64,000 nucleotides of DNA, taken from NCBI GenBank assembly GCA_000750105.3, contig JPHH03000024.1, positions 310,001-374,000 on the forward strand. Reading direction: 5' to 3'. Origin of the DNA: Tolypocladium sp. Sup5 PDA-1. Taxonomy: Eukaryota > Ascomycota > Sordariomycetes > Hypocreales > Ophiocordycipitaceae. This document shows positions 1 through 11,480 of this stretch, piece after piece; within the stretch, counting starts at the first letter, position 1, and each line of letters starts with the position of its first letter. The position numbers were made by a program, and so were the translations under genes. The notes beneath the pieces are model-generated. The model saw only the letters and a list, made by a program, of their open reading frames with translations. It searched no databases and was not told where the DNA came from.

Positions 1-1482
1 ATCGTCGCGGCTCTCTACGCCGGGTTACTCGTGGGAGCCATAGGTTGTGGATTTTCTGTCGACGTCTTCGGCCGCAAGCTCCTTTGGCAGATGTCCCTGA
101 TATTTGTAACCATCTTTGCTATGGTATCGGCCGGATCTCCTAACTTTGTTGCACTGGCCATCTTTGTCGGCTTGCAAGGCGTAGGCGCCGGCGGGAACTG
201 TAAGCCAAGGCTCTCAAGACAAGCCATCCTGCCACAAAACTGACTCCGTCACGCAGTTGCCATTGATCTGACCGTCTTTATCGAGTCGCTTCCAAAAGCC
301 AAGGACTACATGCTCACGGCACTGCCATTGTGGTGGGGTGTCGGCAACGCTCTCGGTGGTCTTTTCGGTACGACCAGATTGAACAATACTGCGGTGCCTC
401 AGACTGACCTTTCCCATTAGCGTGGCCGCTCATGACATTCTATTCTTGCCCTGCAAAGAGCGACCCCAGCACCTGCGAAAGTTCCCAGAATATGGGCTGG
501 CGCTACCAGTACATCCTCGTCGGAGGTGTATCCCTCGTCGCGGCTTTGATTCGGATATTCTTCATGAAGATGGAGGAGTCACCCAAATGGTTGGTCACTC
601 AGGGAGAGTTTGACAAAGCCGTCCTTGTCCTGCAAGAAATAGCGAGGACCAACAAGACCGAGACAACTATCACACCTGGCGACTTCCACACTTTTTCGGA
701 CCCTGCTGTAGGAAAAGAAAATCGCTCTGCCTCCAGCTACATGACAAGCCTCAAGGGGTTATTTGCCACCAAGAAGCTGGCGTTCTCTGCAACGGGTGTC
801 ATCCTTCTTTGGATATGCATCGGAGTCGCGTGAGTGCCCCAAAACAGTTTGGCGGAACTCTCCTGTCTGACGGTTACTCACCGGTGGAACAGGTATCCCG
901 TCTACACGCTGTATCTTCCCATTTATCTCGAAAATAATGGAGCCCAACTTGGTACAGGAAGCACATTCCAAACCTATCGCGACTACGCTGTTTCGTCAAC
1001 AGTGGGAATTTTTGGTCCTGTCCTTGCGACGGTCCTAATCAACATTCCATTCCTTGGACGAAGGCGTTCCATGGCACTGACTGCACTCTGCGCTGCGGCC
1101 TTTGGCGTCGGCTTCACTACCGTTCGAAATGAAGCCAGCAACCTGGCTTTCTCCTGTATGATCGGCTTTTGGCAGAACGCATTCTACGGCACCTTGTACT
1201 CGTGAGTCTCTCCAGCAGAAATTTTGATTTCTAGCACTCGCTGACCTGGCCCCAAGGTATACGCCCGAGGTTATGCCCACTGCCTCCCGTGGAACTGGAT
1301 GTGGCCTATCTATGGCATTTGGTAGAATTGCCTCACTGTCATCTCCTTTCATTGCCACGTTTGGTGACTTGAAAACTTCAGTTCCTATCTGGGTACTCGT
1401 CGGCGTGTATGTATTAATCGCTATTATTGCAATTTCCCTGCCATTTGAGCCCAAACACTTTAGGGAGGATGAGCGATATTAG
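1..1482 (+). CDS. MFS transporter, 3' part (sugar/SV2-like)
   Basis: Membrane transporter of the major facilitator superfamily, cut by the left window edge, so the start and first membrane helices are missing. I read five exons: 1-199, 257-367, 421-829, 893-1201 and 1257-1482; all introns are GT..AG, 53-63 nt, and the phases agree. The first visible exon has the loop 2-3 signature (VDVFGRK). Exon 2 encodes AIDLTVF and a following LWWGVGNALGG helix, and the last exon starts with YTPEVMPTASRGTG; these are typical of the SV2/SVOP-like and sugar-porter branch. Several hydrophobic stretches follow, and a short charged cytoplasmic tail ends in REDERY. Substrate cannot be told from sequence. No frame breaks are seen, so it is probably functional. 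Confidence 0.9.
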
Positions 1483-2127
1483 GTGTTCGATGCTATCTAG
1501 GTATATTTAGGGCTATTTCAAAACCAGGCTAACCTCATTCATTAAACATAGAATCAGAATCTTCCGTTTCGTTACTATGTTCTCTAAAACCCTCTATGCA
1601 AGCATCATCGACGGCGACCTCATTGATCTCAAAGTACGAAAAGACTGTGATATTATTGTTGCTCTTTTCGTCTTCTTCCATTGTAGTGTCTTTTTGATCG
1701 GTTCTGTATCGCCCGTGTTTCGCCTCATCCTCACCCTTCTGGACAGCTCGACTCGCATTTTTGAATACCGGAACTGATGTACTCGGTACATTAAGATGAC
1801 ATCGACCTCCGCCGAGTCGTAGCAACCAGATTGCGACCCCGCGATTAACTAAAAACTCTGCAGGGATCTCAACCCCAGTGCCTGGCGGGGGGATGTGATT
1901 CACCGAGGCTATCTTCTTCTCTAAAACGGCTTTCGACACATGAAGAAAAGAAGTAATAGCGTTGAGCCAGTTCGTATTCGTCTTATATATTCTAACCAAA
2001 TCAGCAAGCCAGGATTTGCAATTCTCGCATCCTCCCATAACGCCTCAGCCCTGTTAATACCCGCAAGTTCAAGCAGCCTCGGAGCTGTGGTGTGGACTCG
2101 TTGACCCAATGGGACGGAGGTGCTTGC
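1483..2127. other. Intergenic stretch with one unassigned ORF
   Basis: Downstream of the MFS gene. A 167-codon open frame lies on the minus strand (2038 to 1535) with an acidic C-terminus (EDSDSMFNE). I recognise no domain in it. It could be the tail of a decayed transposase, but nothing decides this. Confidence 0.25.
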
Positions 2128-2244
2128 ACAAACTCCGTGCTCACCATTATGTACAAACTCCGAGCCCGGCATATGCCCAGACACCGTGCCCACTATTATC
2201 CAGACTCCGTGCCCACCATTTTGCACAAACTCCGTGCCTACTGG
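2128..2244 (+). repeat. Degenerate ~24-bp tandem repeat, about 5 units
   Basis: Units start near 2128, 2153, 2179, 2202 and 2225. Each contains a variant of ACAAACTCCGTGCCCACCAT followed by a short T/G-rich spacer. Unit length drifts between 23 and 26 bp, so it is an old, diverged minisatellite. Confidence 0.6.
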
Positions 2245-2559
2245 CGCCGGGACCTCAGGCCCCACGTTACCACATTAGGAAATTGGACACGGAGTTGGTG
2301 GTTCTGCACCAGACCATCCCCGCCCACGACATGTAGAGAGCCCCTCTCGGTCCTCTTAAGCCTCAAGAGGAGACCCCAGCCACGCAACCCTGAGTACCCC
2401 GCGGCGCGGGACGCGCGCGAAAAGAGACATGGCGTCGACGGGGGGCCCTTTGGCTATTGAGGCAAAAGAGGAGTACAGATTAAGAGTCGCCACTCATTAG
2501 TCCGCTCCAGCGCGAATAGCGGGGCGAGGGTAATAAGTGTGGGCTAAGCTTACCAGTTT

Positions 2560-5252
2560 GCCCAGTAGTTACCCGGCAGACGCGATTAATTCTAGTCCAG
2601 TCCGTCTATCTAGGGGGGAGGGAGTAAGTAAGTAAGTCTACGTACGAGGCCAAGGCTAATAAGAGAAATAAATAGGGGGGGGGAAAAGAAAGAGAGAGAG
2701 AGAGTAGGGGCTTATATACCTTATCAATTCCCGCGGTACTAGAGAACGTAGTCTACCTACCCTACTCCCTTTTCATAACGACTATAACGACTACAACAAG
2801 AATTAAGACGAAGTAAGACGAATTAAGACGAATTCAAGAACATCTTCGCGCTATCGCTTAGTTGCTTTATTACTATTTTTTACGTACGCGTGCGTAGCTT
2901 AGACGGACGGACGATAGGCCTCGAGGATTTCATCTTCGACCTAGACTATCGGGTCGTAGTATATCGGTCGTGCAAGACGTGTCTAGTCCTAAGGGCGTTA
3001 AGCTAGAGAAGCCACCTACGGGCCGAGCCACACCATATCAAGAGCGACGAGCTAAGGACGACGGTCGAGCTACTAACACCGCCGTCGTCGGAGGAAGGGA
3101 AGCTATTCGACGGACTAAGGAAGGATTCGCAACAGGCGGCGCGCGATCTAGACGATAAGGCCGCCGTCGTACAGGAAGTAGACACGCGCCGGGCAGACCG
3201 GGAACCATAGCTCGTCTACACCGGCTTCCCGGCTCATCTACAGGGGCTACGGGACATCGAGATCAAGTCATTATACCGGCTACCGCTACCGCCTCTAACG
3301 GGGCGCGGCGGGCGGATAGGGGAGGGCAAGGGGAAGAAAGGCAATACAGACGACAATACAGACAACGATACAGACGACAAAGACAAAGGGGAAGGGGAAG
3401 AGGAAGAGGACCCCGACGCGGACCTTACGCGCATCCTCGTCGCAGCCGAGCGTTATCTCCGGGAGGCGTACCGGCTCTATAGCGACAGGTCCCCCGAGCG
3501 GAAGATAACGCAATATCGCGCTAAGAGGCTAAACGACTTCACGGCGGGCGCCCCGACCAAGGGCAGGGAGACGGCGTTCCATAGCTTTAAGAACGAGTCG
3601 TCGTTAACGCAATACTTCCAGAGGATAAAGCAGCTCCTCGCGTACTACTACCGGGTCGTGTTCCACGGCGATGGCCACTTCACGCGCGGGAGGGATAACC
3701 AGGCGCTACCGCGGGATACTATCGAGCCGACGTCCCGTCAGCGGCGGGCCATAGCGCTCATAATCAACGCCTTACGGGACTAGGACCGGGACAACGAGAA
3801 GCGGAAGGAGACGGAGAGGGAGAGGCAAAGGAGGACCAACAACAAGGACAATACAGGCGGGACGAGATGGACGGGGATAGCGAGGACAGGGACAAGGAAG
3901 AGCACGAGGCCAGGCACGACGCAACGCTCAGGCACGCCATCCACTATTTCTATATAGGCATAATCTACTAGAAGGTTAGCAGCAAGCCATTCCGATCCCA
4001 GGTCCTAAGCTTCTACACTATAGTAAGCCAGAAGAAGCCTAGGGTAGGTAGCGACGCGACGAAGAAGAGGAAAAAGGGTATGGAGCAAGAGGAGGAGGCG
4101 GCGTAGCGGCCCGAGAAGAGCGTCTAGAAGGACGCCGGCAACTTTAATAGCAGCTTATCGACGCTTATCTAGACCGCTCAGCTCGTAATCTTCGAGTTTA
4201 TCTACTCCGAGACGCAGGACGACGAGGACGGAATCCCGGATATGCTAGAGTCGATCTACAACAAGGTCTTCCAGCAGATAGCGGAGACGCCGTTCGGTTA
4301 CATACTATAGTAGCGGCTCTATCTCTTCACCATCGCCAAGGCCACCATCGCTCGGAACCAGGCTCGCTAGTCCCTCAACGGCCAGTCAATCGACTACCTC
4401 GGCACGAAGCTACACTTAGAGCAGGTCTCGCAGCTACTCGTATCAGAGTTCGGCCAGGCGCACGCGCTACTATACGACAAGCTTCTATTCGGGGCGAGGG
4501 ATATCGCGCCGGTCAAGTCATAGAGGCTATACGACGACCTCGACCTCGAGGACTACAGCGGCTCGTAGCTAACGGATAAGCGGAACGCCGAGATTCTAGA
4601 CAGCACGCACCACGTCCTACTCCAGCAGATCGAGACTAGGGCCGGGCTACGACAAGTCTTTATACGGGATGTACTAGATAACAGTAGCAGCAGCGGCGGC
4701 GGCGGCGAGAAGACGCTCTACCCAAAGGCAATAGCTATCTACGAGTCACACGTACAGGAGTTCCTCAAGCACATAGTCACGCTCGTCTATATCTCGCCGT
4801 GCCCTCTGCTACGGGCGCCCGAGCTACTATCGATCACGCACGCCAACACGGGTCAGCGCCGCAACATTATAATCTAGGAGAAGACGGGAATACTATACGT
4901 ACGGTACCATAAGAGCTAGGAGCAGACGGGCGCCAAGCACGACAGTATCCGCTTCCTACCCTAGGCGGTAGGCGATCTACTTCTGACATACCTCGCGCCC
5001 GTATAGCCGCTACGCCAGACCTTCCTCCACCAAGGAAAACCCAGGGCCCTACTATTGCTATACCTATAGTCAAAGCTCTAAGGGGAGGTCTAGGGCGATA
5101 ACACGGTCTCGTCTTGCCTCCGCAAGGCATACGCGCGCGCTAAGGTACCGCGGTTCTAGGTAGCGTAGTAACGCTAGGCTACCGCCTCTATCACGAAGGA
5201 GAAGTTCGGCGCTAAAGAATGGACTAACTTCGACCTAGATAACATCGACGCG
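2560..5252 (+). pseudogene. RIP-mutated relic of a tyrosine-recombinase-like (RecQ/TLH-associated type) ORF
   Basis: A long coding relic without a usable frame as it stands. From 3969 to 5222 one frame runs without a frameshift but contains about 20 stops, 18 of them TAG, nearly all where tryptophan would fit, for example just before GEV and in RFLP-stop-AVGDLL. About 17 CAG codons in the same stretch are intact and only one TGG survives (5220-5222). TpG is almost absent from the + strand here while CpA is common. This is the mark of C-to-T change at CpA on the minus strand only. An earlier frame change lies near 3835. The encoded segment RAPELLSI...YVRYHKS...IRFLP resembles the recombinase-like part of the intact ORF at 41050-43122, and this family is often seen at the N-terminus of fungal telomere-linked RecQ-type helicases. 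No helicase part is present. The left limit (2560) is where TpG depletion begins. A short (GA)n run lies near 2691-2705. Confidence 0.75.
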
Positions 5253-5379
5253 GCAGAGGAGTGTGACGGTTTGGTTCCCAAGGGATAAACCGGCGGGTTT
5301 ATGTTGGCAGTAAGGTCAGGGCGTCGTGTCACGTAGGTGATAGATCGGAGATCGTAACCAAGTATGAAGTATTACAAGT
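5253..5379. other. Junction between RIP relic and Helitron
   Basis: Base composition returns to normal here, with TG dinucleotides frequent again. The Helitron left end must lie in or near this stretch, but I cannot fix a 5' TC terminus. Confidence 0.3.
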
Positions 5380-6862
5380 GTGTCTGTATTAGAACAATGT
5401 GTTGAAAGCTGGCTAGGTATCTATGCTATGGTGAGGAAATTGGGGGGTCCTATGTACGATCGCATGGAGCGGAACGAGCCGTCCGCATGGGAGAAAACGC
5501 GAACGGCGCACGTTGTGCCGCCCACGGAGCGCGCCATGGACGACGAGGGGTCAGTGGAGATCGAAGAACTCTTCGCTCTTCTAAATCAAAGGCAAGAAAC
5601 AGGTAGCCAGGCTGAAGGGCACGGGCCCGACGAAGGAGGCGCGGATCGTGATGGAAGTGACGCTTGCCCCGATCAGAACATGCACGCGATCAACGAGGTG
5701 ACCTCTTCTGGTATATTTGCGCTGGACGGGCCGCCAGACGTGACGGACATCGAGAAGCTGCGGTTTGCCTGCGACGCTGTTGGTGAAGGTGCCGAGGACG
5801 GCCGTACGGGCCCGAGAACGTCGGTCGGATCCTCGGCGGAAGGAGTTCGAGGGCACGGCGATTCTTGTGAGCCATACATTCGAGTATGGCGGGGTGACGA
5901 ATTTGCCGATTCCTTTGAAACATTCTTCTTCGCCAAGGCGTTCCCGACGTTGTTCCCGTTTGGCGTTGGAGGGCCAAGGTTGGCCGAAGAGGCCATACTC
6001 GAGGCGGGGAAGGCCACCACCGACTTGCGAGGTAGGGCTGTTGAGGTAGAGGCGGCTGCGGGAGACCTCGTATCCTCCCGAAGCTTGAAACTTCGGACGT
6101 GGGCCGACATTGTGCTCCGGCGCCATGGTGGCCGATTTGCGTTGCACCACATCTTTGCATTTCTTGTCTTCAACATGGGGGTGCGATCGCGGAACCGCCG
6201 TGTCAGCATGCTGAGCGTGACGAGGAAGAACTTCCGCAAGGTAGAGCGCATTGTGCGTTCGATGACCACAGAAAGGCTAGCGGCGGCGAGGGTTGAGTTG
6301 GAGAGGTCGGGCAAGACGACCGATGATGGCGTGAAGGAGCTCCTCAGGAGCCTGTCGGTATACGGGCACCGGCAGCCCATGTCCAGAGAGGTCCGCCTCA
6401 ATATGCGGCGGAAAATCTAGTCGCTCATCGTTGGGTACGGCGTGCCGGCCATCTGGTTCACTATCAAGCCCAACGACATTACGAACCCGGTGAAGCTGCG
6501 ACTGGCGGCATACCGGACACGCGATCCCGACGCGGCCGAGGAGTTCCTAGAAGGCCTTGGAAATGCGTATAAGCGGACACGGCTGGCCATTTCGGATCCC
6601 ATGAGCTCCGCCGTATTCTTCCACCGGGAGATGAAGCTGTTCTTCGACCACTACGTGAAAGTCGGGGAGGAGTCGGTATTCGGGCGCATCAGCAAGCTAT
6701 GGCGCTGTGGAGACCAACGAACGAGGGGAGCTTCATGTTCACGGGTTGCTCTGGTTGCACGGAAACGTGCACCTCAGCTCGATGCTTGCCGACATCGATG
6801 GGGAGGATCAGGCTGCCTACCGCGAGCGAATCATTCGATACGTAGATAGTGTCTTCTCCGAG

Positions 6863-6957
6863 GTAAGAATGGGCAAGGTGCGTCCCTGGCGGCCTGAAGC
6901 GCTGTTTCCGATGGACAAACGGGGCAACAAATGGGGCTAGACTGACGTGCAAGGCAG
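6863..6957 (+). other. Spliceosomal intron inside the Helitron gene
   Basis: GTAAGA donor and GGCAG acceptor. Removing these 95 nt joins VFSE to DLDQEGFC in frame, and the intron itself contains a stop. Confidence 0.7.
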
Positions 6958-8243
6958 GATCTGGACCAGGAGGGGTTCTGCGCCGTGCAAGGGGATCGAT
7001 CTGTGACGTCCGATATTGCTTCCCTGCTGGACAACACCGAGCAGTTCTCGGCCGCATTTGATGAGGAGGCAAACTTCTGTGCCGGCGCGACACAGGTCCA
7101 CACGCATAGCCCGACCTGTGTCAAGTATTCCTTGGGCAAAGGAGGGCGGAAAGGGGACCTCTGTCGCTTCAAGGCGCCATGGAGATTGGTTGAGAAAACC
7201 GCATTCACGCCAGACGGGGTGCTGCAGATTCGGAGGACACACCCCATGGTGAATCGGTGGAATAAGGCCATTGCTGTGGGGCTCCGCCACAACCACGATA
7301 TCTCCTTCATAGCGACGCAGCGGAAGACCATGGCCCTCGTCTATTACGTCACGAACTACGCGACGAAGGTGGAGGACCCGGTGTGGAAGCGTGTGGCCGC
7401 CGCGGCCGAGCTCCTGACCGCCTCAACGGATGACGGCACGGCTAACGGAGGGCGGGAGGGCAGTGGGGGCGGTGCCACCGAGGACGCCGTCAAGGGAAAT
7501 AGGACGCGACAGTTCTTGATGAGAGTGGCGAACCGCGTGTTCACGGAGCGTCCGCTATCGCAGGTCGAGGTCATCACTCATCTCCTGGGATACCCGGCCG
7601 AGTTCGCCAACAGCAGCGCCTGGGCGTACCTGAACACATCTCTGCTGTACTGGCACGTCTTTCGACGATAGCGGCATCTCCGACAAGCAAGCGGCGCAGC
7701 GGCCATAGACGATACCCTGGATGAGTCGGTCGTCGTCGAAGAAGCGGGCCTAAGAATCTCCCACGTCGAGGCGTACCAGCACCGGGGAGAGCTCCTACGA
7801 GGCTTATGCCTGTACGACTACATAGCAAACCATGCAGCCACTCTCGGAGGCGAGACGAGTGGCTGGCGTGTATTCTTACTTTGCGCCGGAAATGACGGTA
7901 TCGCCACTGTGTCCGGCTCAGTATACACGGCTGCTTGAGTTTCTCGCTCCCAAATTGTGGCTAGCAGTTCTTCATGAGGTTCAAGATCACCACGTTCCCG
8001 GACAAAATCCCGTCCTCGCTTGCTGCAACGCTAAGGGAGCATCTTCTCGCTCGTCGGACTGAAACGCACCAGCAACGACGAGAGCTGTGCGGCTTGGGGG
8101 GAGGTGCCTTTCGAGGATGGGTGGGCGCCAGGAAGACGCTGGGTTCAGGTGCTCAGGGGGCCGGGCAAGCACGCTACCGTCTGCCTTGACGGGTACCTGA
8201 GCAAGGACTTCTCCCACGACGACGAGGAATCGTGCCATCAGAG

Positions 8244-8310
8244 GTATGTGTCGGCAACCCGCCATGCCGGCAGGCATTATTGGAGAGGATCTAACTCAAC
8301 CCCCCTGCAG
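8244..8310 (+). other. Second spliceosomal intron inside the Helitron gene
   Basis: GTATGT donor, CTAAC branch site at 8291-8295 and CCTGCAG acceptor. Removing these 67 nt joins CHQR to AAVQPLALF with matching phase. Confidence 0.75.
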
Positions 8311-8755
8311 GGCAGCCGTGCAGCCTCTTGCGCTATTCGTGCCGTGGGAGTCCTTCCTGTGCGAAGGAACGGGCGAGATCAACAGCATCTGGGCGCGGGC
8401 GCGAGAGGCGCTGGGCCCGAGGATATCATGTCTCGTCGACAACGTGCAGCTGCTTCGACGATCAGCCGAAGACGCAAAACGCGACACCAAGCAGTGGGCA
8501 GCCTCATCCGGCGATGGCGACCCCACTGTCGCACACGTGGAGGAGGGCGGGACAGGCGAGGCGGGCCGAGACTCGGCAGCGACGTATCAGTCCAACAGCA
8601 TCGGAGACGCCACGCAGCTGATCCACGTCGTCCGAGGCGCCGTGGGCACGAACCAGGTGACGGCCAAGTCGCCAGAGCTCGTGCCAATGATGCAGCAGCT
8701 CTGTCGGTTTCAGTAGTCAGCGCTGTGCTCGACGGCTGAGCTCGAGGCCACCGCG

Positions 8756-10676
8756 ATGCCCGAACGAGGGGGGAGACGGATAAGCATGTCCGGGCGGGTA
8801 TTTTCCGGAGCCGCACTACCACCGCAAGATCAGGTCAGGGCTATCAAGTCGCAGCAGACGAGTGCCTCGAAAGAGAGGCAGAAAATGATCCAAGGCATGC
8901 AAGGCATGCAAAACACACCCGCGGTCTGGGAAAGCGACCGCCGCGCTGCGATGCGGAGCGTGATGACCGGCTTCAGGGAGGACGACATCGAAATGACGAC
9001 GGCCGACTCCGAAGAGAACACGGGCGACACAGACGCGGGAATGCACGTCCAGTTTGGCCCGTCGACCTCTTTCCTCGCGGCGGGCAAGGAGTTGGCAAGA
9101 CGGCTGACGCTGAACAAAAGGCAGTCGATCGCTTTCTCGATAGTATGCCGCCAGCTCGACTTGATGCGACAAGGCGACAGGGGCGACGTCGGCCAGCTCT
9201 GCCAGTTCGTCGGCGGCGAGGGCGGGACCGGCAAGTCGCGAATCATCGAGGCCCTCGTCGAGCTGTTCGCCCAAAAGGGTCTATCGAATCGTCTCTTGAT
9301 CACGGCGACGTCCGGAACTGCTGCAGCGCGGATCAACGGCATCACGATCCACTCCGCCTGCGGATTCTCCAAAGACCAAGGAGCGGGCGCGAACATGGCC
9401 AAAGACCTTGACGGCGTACGGCTACCTAAACAAGCCGAACGGTTCGTCCACGGTCAGTCTCGAATGGGCTGGCAGGAGAAGGACGTGCTCGTCATCGACG
9501 AGGTGAGCATGCTCGGAGCGCGGACGCTGCACGCCGTGAACGAGCAGCTCTGCCGGCTCCGCGGGACTTTGGTGGGATCCCCATCGTTCTATTTTGCGGC
9601 GACTTTCACCAGTTCCGGCCGGTTCAAGAGAAGTCGATCCTCCTCCAGAGCGCGGCCGTGTCGTGGGACGTAGACAACTCGTTCAGGGCCGAGCAGCGGC
9701 ACCAGCATGACAAGGCGCACGCGCTTTGGAAGAGGTTCACGACGGTCGTCATGCTGCACGAGAAAATGCGCGCCGCCGGCGATCCGGAGCTGCAGAGGCT
9801 GCTGAAGCGGATCCGGCGAGGCGTGGAGGACCATACAGACTTGGATCTACTCAACTCAAGATGCTACCGGGAGGGCAGACGAATCCCGTGGGAAACGGGC
9901 ATCACCGTGGTGACGCCGCTGAACAGGAACCGTTGGAACCTCAACATGGAGGCGAGCTTGGCGTTCCAGGTCCAGCAGCGGTCGATGATGCGGATCTTCA
10001 TCTCGGAGCACAAGTGGAAGGACGGTGTGCCGACGGAGGAGGCGGCCATCATGATCCTGAACCAGGGGGACAACAGCGCGATCCCTGTGCAGGCTGTCTT
10101 CATGTTCGTGCCGGGGATGCCGGTCGTCGTGAACCACAACACGCACCAAGGGTTGAAGCTAGTGAACGGTGCCGCGTACAGGGCGGTGGAAGTCATCCTT
10201 GACAAAGCCTATCCGGGCCACCGAATCTCGGCCGACATGACGATCCACTTCGGGCCGCTGGCGGGGTTGATCCTGGCCTCCGAGACGGCGGAGGATCTCC
10301 ACTTCGTCGGCATGCCGCCCGGCACGCTCCTGTTGACGCCCATGAGTATCGGGATTCCATGCCAACGAAAGCGGCCGTGGCAGCAGAACGATATCAGCCG
10401 AAAGGGACTGCCGTGTGCGGCGGCGTTTGCGTGCACAGATTACAAGGTGCAGGGGGAACGTTGGAGCGTGTTGCGCTGGAATTGCGCGGCACGAGGACGA
10501 CGAGCGTCGGAGACTGCACAGTCGTCTCGCAATGCGATCCGTACAGCCTATACGTACAATTGTCACGATGCCCAACGCTGGACGGCATCATGTTCGTGTC
10601 GAAGGTGCGCGATAGAGACTTCGTGGGCAACCGGGTGGGGCAGAGTCCTTTCGTCTCTTCGTTCCTCAAGGCATAG
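8756..10676 (+). pseudogene. Helitron PIF1-like helicase region (broken)
   Basis: C-terminal helicase half, in the same frame as the preceding part beyond TAG 8714-8716. Walker A is seen as GGEGGTGKSR, motif Ia as TATSGTAAARI and Walker B as VLVIDEVSML. A one-base break near 9565-9570 shifts the frame; the next motifs (GDFHQFRPV, then the helicase middle MPVVVNHNTHQGLKLVNGA) are read in the new frame, open from 9658. A further break near 10445, just after YKVQG, moves the last motif (VQLSRCPTLDGI) to the frame that ends at 10676. Each break is a single-base type, consistent with decay or, less likely, assembly error. The activity would be 5'-3' DNA unwinding during rolling-circle transposition; this copy cannot encode it. 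Confidence 0.85.
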
Positions 10677-10697
10677 TCCTTTCGTTCCTCAAGGCAT
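10644..10697 (+). repeat. Imperfect tandem duplication at Helitron stop
   Basis: AGTCCTTTCGT...TTCCTCAAGGCAT occurs at 10644-10674 and again, 8 nt shorter, at 10675-10697. The stop of the helicase frame lies in it. A local slippage product. Confidence 0.6.
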
Positions 10698-11105
10698 GGG
10701 TCGCACATCACCTCGAAACTCCCAGCAATTGATTCGGAAGAGAACAATAGCACCAGAGATGACGCTTATCTGCAGTCTACCAACACGGGGTTTGTGTTGC
10801 AGCGCTGGGCCCGGATGGCTACAAATTGAGCGGATCGGATTAACGAGGCTGAGACAAGCGTATAGTCAAAGGCTACACAAAGTCAGGAACAAGTTGCGGG
10901 ATATAGATCAGCCTCGCACGATCATATCCCAAAGTCGGTCAGGTGCGAGCCGCAGCAGCTGGATCATCACGGATCCCAGCCGCCCAGGCGAGATCCTCAG
11001 GTGCTGTCTCCGTCCGTCCCAGTCGGGGGGCCTTCTGAGGTCCACGATCCGGTGAAGGCTGAAGGTCCCTAGCACGGTTGCTAGAATCGACTGATCAAGT
11101 CAATA
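10698..11105. other. Gene-free stretch after the Helitron
   Basis: No supported gene. It contains the perfect inverted repeat CTAGCA-cggt-TGCTAG at 11069-11084, a possible Helitron 3' hairpin. Confidence 0.3.
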
Positions 11106-11480
11106 TTGACTCAGAAAGACGGGGAATGCTTCTCTCATGCGCCGCTAAAAGGGGGAATTGCGATATTACTGAGCTCAGCCAAAGATATCGAGGCAGACTG
11201 GAAACATGAGAACGACCAAACTGCTCTCCTGTGCGCTGCTGAGACGGGCCATTACGACATGGTTGAGCTGCTACTTAGGTACGGCAAAGTTGATGTTGGC
11301 TCGAGAGAGTCGAACGCCACTCTCCTGGGCTGCTGGAGACGGTCGCCCAAGAATGGTCGCCTTGCTACTTTGCCAGATGATTGCGGCCAAAAGCCACTGT
11401 TCTGGGCTGCTGCACGTGGCTGGGATAAATGTATCATGCTGCTAGCAGAAGCAGCAGGTTCAAGCGAAGATAGTGGTTAG
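11106..11480 (+). pseudogene. Ankyrin-repeat gene fragment
   Basis: Ankyrin consensus is clear: TALLCAAETGHYDMVELLL is one repeat and TPLSWAAGDGRPRMVALLL the next, but the second is in the +1 frame. The third (KPLFWAAARGWDKCIMLLAEA) is back in the first frame. Two compensating frame breaks, near 11310 and 11370, are therefore present. There is no proper start. It probably derives from the large ankyrin families of moulds. Confidence 0.6.

Larger units (their letters stand above)
5380..8716 (+). pseudogene. Helitron Rep domain region (broken)
   Basis: N-terminal and Rep half of the Helitron protein. The open part 5380-6417 includes FPTLFPFGVGG and a following RRHGGRFALHH block, both typical of the Helitron_like_N domain. 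A TAG at 6418-6420 interrupts a frame that continues with PAIWFTIKPNDI. A one-base shift near 6690 is needed to reach ETNERGELHVHGLLWL, which holds the HUH (HVH) metal-binding motif, followed by two conserved tyrosines in YRERIIRY. After an intron (6863-6957) the frame reads DLDQEGFCAVQGDRSV and NFCAGATQVHTHSPTC to about 7668, where another TAG (7669-7671) sits. The stretch 7700-8100 is further disturbed, and good coding resumes at about 8060-8713 across a second intron (8244-8310), ending at TAG 8714-8716. The middle matches the pre-helicase region of fungal Helitrons (LALFVPWESFL, VDNVQLLRRSAEDAK). Confidence 0.85.
5380..10676 (+). mobile_element. Helitron, autonomous type but inactivated
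   Basis: Rolling-circle DNA transposon. In order it carries a Helitron-like N-terminal domain, the HUH endonuclease motif, a long middle region and a PIF1-type helicase, which is the standard RepHel layout. Coordinates cover the coding remains only; termini are not resolved. A 16-nt inverted repeat (CTAGCA..TGCTAG, 11069-11084) lies 400 bp downstream and could belong to a 3' terminal hairpin, but this is weak. At least three in-frame TAG codons and several one-base frame breaks show that the copy is dead. Confidence 0.85.

Noticed and set aside
5581..6401. Long minus-strand ORFs up to 242 codons opposite the Helitron Rep region
   Set aside because: They mirror the GC-rich coding strand; the + strand has clear Helitron motifs and the minus frames have none.
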